Assembly (NCBI GenBank): GCA_001557035.1 | Contig: LSKJ01000075.1 | Span: 1 to 8,923 of the forward strand | From: Rhodospirillaceae bacterium CCH5-H10 | GTDB taxonomy: Bacteria > Pseudomonadota > Alphaproteobacteria > Reyranellales > Reyranellaceae | DNA length: 8,923 nucleotides | Direction: 5' to 3' | Part shown: piece by piece, positions 5,737-8,923 of the stretch | Layout: each line of letters starts with the position of its first letter | Position numbering within the stretch: the stretch's first letter is position 1 | Made by a program: the position numbers and the translations under genes | Notes under the pieces: generated by a model | The model's database searches: none | What the model was told of the DNA's origin: nothing | The model's input: the letters and a program-made list of their open reading frames with translations, nothing else

Positions 5737-7869
5737 ATGGCAAAAGCCGTTCAGAAGATCATCCTCAGCGCCTCGCGCGACATTCCCTTCAACAAGCTGG
5801 TGCTCAGCCAGTCGAACGTCCGGCGTCTGAAGGCGGGCATCTCGGTCGAGGACCTGGTCGAGGACATCGCCCGGCGCGGGCTCCTGCAGAGTCTCAACGT
5901 CCGGCCGGTGGTCGACGCCGAAGGCGCCGAGACCGGCCAGTTCGAGATCCCGGCCGGCGGCCGCCGCTACCGGGCCCTCGAACGCCTGGTCAGGCAGAAG
6001 CGCCTGTCGAAGACGGCGCTCATCCCCTGCATCGTGCGCGATCCCAACGTCGAGGTGTCGGCGGAAGAGGACTCGCTGGCGGAGAATGTCCAGCGCGTTG
6101 CCCTGCATCCGCTGGATCAGTTCCGTGCCTTCAAGGCTTTGTACGCCAAGGGTGCCGGCGAGGAGGAGATCGCCGCCCGCTTCTTCGTCGCGCCGGCCGT
6201 GGTCAAGCAGCGGCTGCGTCTGGCCGCCGTGTCGGAGAAGCTCCTTGACGTTTACGCCGAGGACGGCATGACCCTGGAGCAACTCATGGCCTTCACCGTC
6301 ACCACCGATCATGCCCGCCAGGAGCAGGTCTGGGAGGCGCTTCAGCAATCCTACGACAAGGAGCCGTACCTGATCCGGCGCCAGCTCACCGAGAGCACCG
6401 TCCGCGGCTCGGATCGGCGGGCGCGGTTCGTCGGTGCCGAGGCTTACGAAGCTGCTGGTGGCGTGATCCTGCGGGACCTGTTCGAGGACGACAACGGCGG
6501 CTGGCTTGAGGACATCACCTTGCTCGACCGGTTGGCGACCGAGAAGCTGGCAGCGGAGGCCCAGGCGATCGCCACCGAAGGCTGGAAGTGGATCGAGGTG
6601 GCCGTCGATTTCCGCTATGGCCACACGAGCCATCTTCGGCAACTCGACGGCGTGACACTCGAGCTCACGCCAGAGGAGCAGATGACCTTCGATGCGCTGA
6701 CCGCTGAGTACGCCAAGCTCGAAGGCGAATACGAAGGTGCCGACGAACTGCCGGACGAGGTCGACGCCCGGCTCGGCGAGATCGAGACAGCGCTTACGGC
6801 CCTCGAGAACCGGCCCGTGCGCTATGAGCCGGCCGAGATCGCGCGCGCCGGCGCGTTTGTCAGCATCGACGCCGACGGACAGCTTACAGTCGATCGAGGC
6901 TTTGTCCGGCCGGAGGATGAGCCGTCGATGCAAGCCGGCGGCGAAGGGCCGATGGAAGGGGAGACCCATGAGGCCGGCGGGACAATACCTGCCGCTTCCG
7001 ACGTGCAACGCACCGTCATCACCATTGGCGCCGGCGAGCCCGATGATGACGACGACGGCAGCGACGACGCCATCAGGCCGCTGCCCGAGCGGCTCGTGGG
7101 TGAACTGACGGCCCACCGCACGCTGGCCCTGCGCGATGCGGTGGCGAACAACCCGCGCGTCGCCCTGACTGCGCTGCTGCACAAGCTCTGTCTCGACACC
7201 TTCCAGCACAGCGCGCCCGGCGCATGCCTGGAAGCCTCGGTGCGGCATGTGTTTTTCCCCGTCCAGGCGGCCGACCTGAAGGACAGCCCCTCCGCTAAGG
7301 CGGTCGCCACGCGGCACGAGACCTGGAAGGCCGAGTTGCCCAAGGATGACGACGCACTTTGGGACTGGCTCGCTGCCCTCGACGACACCCGTCGCGTCGC
7401 ATTGCTCGCGCATTGCGTCTCGTTCGGGGTGAACGCCCTCTACGAGAAGGGCGACCGCCATGGCGGTCCGGGCGTCTCGGCGCACGGTGTCCAGCAGCGT
7501 ATCGCCCAGGCCGACCGGCTCGCCCGCGCCGTCGGCCTCGACATGGTGGAAGCCGGCTGGCGGCCCTCCGTCGACAACTACCTCGGCCGCGTCATCAAGC
7601 CCCGTATTCTCGACGCGGTGCGGGAGGCCAAGGGTGAGCAGGCCGCGCAGCTCATCGACCACCTGAAGAAGACCGAGATGGCGAAGGAGGCCGAGCGGCT
7701 GCTGGACGGCACGGGCTGGCTGCCCGAACCGCTGCGGCCCGCCGACAGCGAGGACGTGTCCAACACGCCCACCGACACGGTGGAGGAGCTTCCCGCTTTC
7801 CTCGCCGACTGCGAAGGCCAGGATGCCGCCACGGACGAATCGGAGCCGCCTCCCATCGCTGCCGAATAG
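5737..7869 (+). CDS. parB: Large ParB-like (ParB/RepB/Spo0J family) protein
   Basis: The 710-residue protein starts with the ParB N-terminal domain: a box I-like LVLSQSNVRR (21-30), box II GGRRYRAL (74-81) and box III ENVQR (116-120), the nucleotide-binding signature of ParB CTPases. A helix-turn-helix follows (about 141-165, EEEIAARFFVAP then VVKQRLRL) with the usual EDGMTLEQLMAF helix (175-186). Beyond about 240 the protein is far longer than chromosomal ParB (about 300 residues). It includes a charged coiled-coil-like stretch, an Asp-rich linker around 430-446 and a helical C-terminal half rich in Trp and Ala. Such long ParB-like proteins are backbone genes of alphaproteobacterial mobile elements, probably for stability or gene control; DNA binding is inferred. 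ATG 5737 has GGAG (5724-5727) nine bases upstream. The frame is open back to 5557, but that extension lies over the hairpin region and has no family match. Confidence 0.85.
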   Translation: MAKAVQKIILSASRDIPFNKLVLSQSNVRRLKAGISVEDLVEDIARRGLLQSLNVRPVVDAEGAETGQFEIPAGGRRYRALERLVRQKRLSKTALIPCIVRDPNVEVSAEEDSLAENVQRVALHPLDQFRAFKALYAKGAGEEEIAARFFVAPAVVKQRLRLAAVSEKLLDVYAEDGMTLEQLMAFTVTTDHARQEQVWEALQQSYDKEPYLIRRQLTESTVRGSDRRARFVGAEAYEAAGGVILRDLFEDDNGGWLEDITLLDRLATEKLAAEAQAIATEGWKWIEVAVDFRYGHTSHLRQLDGVTLELTPEEQMTFDALTAEYAKLEGEYEGADELPDEVDARLGEIETALTALENRPVRYEPAEIARAGAFVSIDADGQLTVDRGFVRPEDEPSMQAGGEGPMEGETHEAGGTIPAASDVQRTVITIGAGEPDDDDDGSDDAIRPLPERLVGELTAHRTLALRDAVANNPRVALTALLHKLCLDTFQHSAPGACLEASVRHVFFPVQAADLKDSPSAKAVATRHETWKAELPKDDDALWDWLAALDDTRRVALLAHCVSFGVNALYEKGDRHGGPGVSAHGVQQRIAQADRLARAVGLDMVEAGWRPSVDNYLGRVIKPRILDAVREAKGEQAAQLIDHLKKTEMAKEAERLLDGTGWLPEPLRPADSEDVSNTPTDTVEELPAFLADCEGQDAATDESEPPPIAAE

Positions 7870-7881
7870 CCGCGACCCGCG

Positions 7882-7899
7882 GGGCGGCTTCGGCCGCCC
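7882..7899 (+). other. UUCG-tetraloop hairpin just after parB
   Basis: GGGCGGC (7882-7888) and GCCGCCC (7893-7899) form a perfect 7-bp stem closed by a C-UUCG-G tetraloop, starting 13 bases after the parB stop. It has no T-run. It may protect the 3' end of the parB mRNA or assist the terminator that follows. Confidence 0.55.
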
Positions 7900-7924
7900 G
7901 CGTTCTCGCCGCCAATCGTTGGAG

Positions 7925-7952
7925 AAGCCCGGCCGCTGTGCCGGGCTTTTTT
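7925..7952 (+). terminator. Intrinsic terminator of parB
   Basis: AAGCCCGGC (7925-7933) pairs perfectly with GCCGGGCTT (7940-7948) around a six-base loop and runs straight into a T-tract ending at 7952. This is a textbook Rho-independent terminator, 55 bases after the parB stop. It implies that the methylase gene downstream has its own promoter between 7953 and 8071. Confidence 0.9.
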
Positions 7953-8031
7953 CGTTGAGAGCTTCGTCACTTCCGATGCCCAAGGGGAGAGGGAGAGGAC
8001 GGCCGGGACGGGTTTGAGCCGGCGGGGCCGA

Positions 8032-8070
8032 GAGAGAGCGCCCCCTGGTTCGGACCGTTCCCGCTCTCTC
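8032..8070 (+). promoter_or_regulatory. Leader hairpin abutting the ribosome binding site of the methylase gene
   Basis: GAGAGAGCG (8032-8040) pairs perfectly with CGCTCTCTC (8062-8070), enclosing 21 bases with a small inner GGT/ACC stem (8047-8049, 8054-8056). The Shine-Dalgarno GAGG (8071-8074) begins at the base after the stem, so folding could affect ribosome access to ATG 8082. The purine-rich left arm shares CGAGAGAGAG with the parB leader. Confidence 0.5.
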
Positions 8071-8081
8071 GAGGTCTCCTC

Positions 8082-8923
8082 ATGTCGAATCTTTCCATCT
8101 CAGCGGCCACGCAGGTACCGCTGCGCTCACTCGCCTGCGCTTCTGCCGATCTGCCCGCCGGTATTGGCGCGGCGGCGCACCTTCTTCTCCCTCACCTCGA
8201 ACGCGGCCGTCGCATCGATGCGGTCATCCTGCGTGCCGCCATGGAGCAGGTCTTCGGCGGCTCCGATGCGGCCGGCACCTGGGACTGGAAGACCGCCTAC
8301 GACGCCTGTGAAGCGGCGACCGTGCTGTTCCTCCGCAAGTTCGGCCTGGTCATTCGGACGCGGGCTGGGTCGCCGGCTGCCGAACTGTCATTGCTCGGCA
8401 AGATCGCGGCGCTTCTGCCCACCCATACGAGGCGCTCCGAGGAGAGCCAGGCGCTGCAGCAGTTCTCGACGCCGATCGAGCTCGCATTCGCCGCCGCCAC
8501 CGCGGCTGCGATCACCCCGGCCGATGTCGTGCTCGAGCCCTCGGCCGGTACGGGCTTGCTCGCCATCTTTGCTGAACTCGCGGGCAGCCGGCTGGCCCTG
8601 AATGAGCTGGCGGAAACCCGCGCGACTTTGCTTGGGCAGCTCTTTCCCAGTAATGCAACGACTCGCTACGACGCGGCGCACATCCATGACCATCTCGACG
8701 ATGCCGTGCGACCGAGCGTCGTGCTGATGAACCCACCGTTCTCGGCCGCAGCGCATGTCGATGGCGCCGTTGCCGATGCCGCCCTGCGCCATGTCGCCTC
8801 TGCGCTTGCCCGCCTTGCCGTCGGTGGACGGCTGGTGGCGATCACCGGCGCCAGTCTCTCGCCCGACCATCCGTCCTGGCGCGAGGCCTTCGCCCGCCTG
8901 CAAGAGCGCGGCCGCGTCGTGTT
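8082..8923 (+). CDS. N-terminal part of a methyltransferase/strawberry-notch-type helicase protein (runs off the window)
   Basis: From ATG 8082 the frame stays open to the window end, giving 280 residues. After a helical N-terminus (1-120) comes a class I N6-adenine methyltransferase fold: QFSTP (127-131), motif I LEPSAGTGLLA (151-161), ALNELAE (172-178) with the acidic ribose-contacting end of strand 2, and motif IV NPPF (217-220), the catalytic tetrapeptide of amino-methyltransferases. A strand LAVGGRLVAITG (245-256) continues the fold. This arrangement directly after a long ParB matches the large mobile-element proteins annotated as strawberry notch-like, in which a methylase-like N-terminus precedes a superfamily 2 helicase; the helicase part would lie beyond the window. 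GAGG at 8071-8074, seven bases upstream, supports the start. The role is probably element maintenance or protection from host defences, inferred from context. Confidence 0.8.
   Translation, partial: MSNLSISAATQVPLRSLACASADLPAGIGAAAHLLLPHLERGRRIDAVILRAAMEQVFGGSDAAGTWDWKTAYDACEAATVLFLRKFGLVIRTRAGSPAAELSLLGKIAALLPTHTRRSEESQALQQFSTPIELAFAAATAAAITPADVVLEPSAGTGLLAIFAELAGSRLALNELAETRATLLGQLFPSNATTRYDAAHIHDHLDDAVRPSVVLMNPPFSAAAHVDGAVADAALRHVASALARLAVGGRLVAITGASLSPDHPSWREAFARLQERGRVV

Noticed and set aside
5689..7983. A 764-codon open frame on the minus strand opposite parB
   Set aside because: It is the antisense shadow of a GC-rich gene. It has no recognisable motifs, whereas the plus frame has clear ParB motifs, a good ribosome binding site and a terminator.
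8014..8601. A 195-codon Arg/Ser/Pro-rich frame on the plus strand
   Set aside because: It overlaps the methylase gene in another frame and has the low-complexity composition of a shadow. The frame from 8082 carries the EPSAGTG and NPPF motifs.
1..8923. CRISPR array, insertion sequence, tRNA or integrase
   Set aside because: No regularly spaced long repeats, terminal inverted repeats with a transposase, cloverleaf or recombinase motifs were seen on either strand.

Overview
The window is GC-rich DNA that looks alphaproteobacterial. It joins a backbone module of an integrative element or plasmid (a large ParB-like protein followed by the start of a methylase/strawberry-notch-type protein) to a block of defence-type genes. 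The assignment is inferred from base composition and from the parB plus methylase/helicase pair, which I know from alphaproteobacterial mobile elements. I see no transposase, integrase, tRNA, rRNA or CRISPR array.

Layout. Positions 1-73 probably hold the last codons of an unidentified gene. Positions 130-1160 (+) hold a two-gene operon: a small three-helix membrane protein, then a TIR-like protein of the MTH538/DUF1863 (ThsB-like) type that starts at TTG 558, two bases after its neighbour's stop. Positions 1368-3178 (-) hold a second operon converging on the first: a 385-residue protein with a canonical TIR domain (GTG start), then a 216-residue SLOG-family protein (ATG 2018). Positions 3425-5361 (-) hold an AbiE-type type IV toxin-antitoxin pair, with an AbiEi-like antitoxin overlapping a nucleotidyltransferase toxin. 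Positions 5737-7869 (+) hold the 710-residue ParB-like protein, followed by a strong intrinsic terminator at 7925-7952. A methyltransferase-containing protein runs off the window from 8082; it has no stop codon inside the window.

How the parts may work together. In Thoeris-type immunity a TIR enzyme makes an NAD-derived signal that is read by a SLOG- or macro-domain protein and carried out by an NADase or membrane effector. Here those pieces are spread over two convergent operons: two unlike TIR proteins, one free-standing SLOG protein with no fused effector, and one membrane protein. They could be two independent systems or one composite system.

The most striking non-coding signal is over the AbiEi promoter. 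Two 54-bp arrays, each of four TTTCA/TGAAA half-sites in exact mirror symmetry, flank a TTGACA-N18-TATTTT promoter. The predicted transcription start falls on the antitoxin ATG, which suggests a leaderless transcript under tight autorepression.
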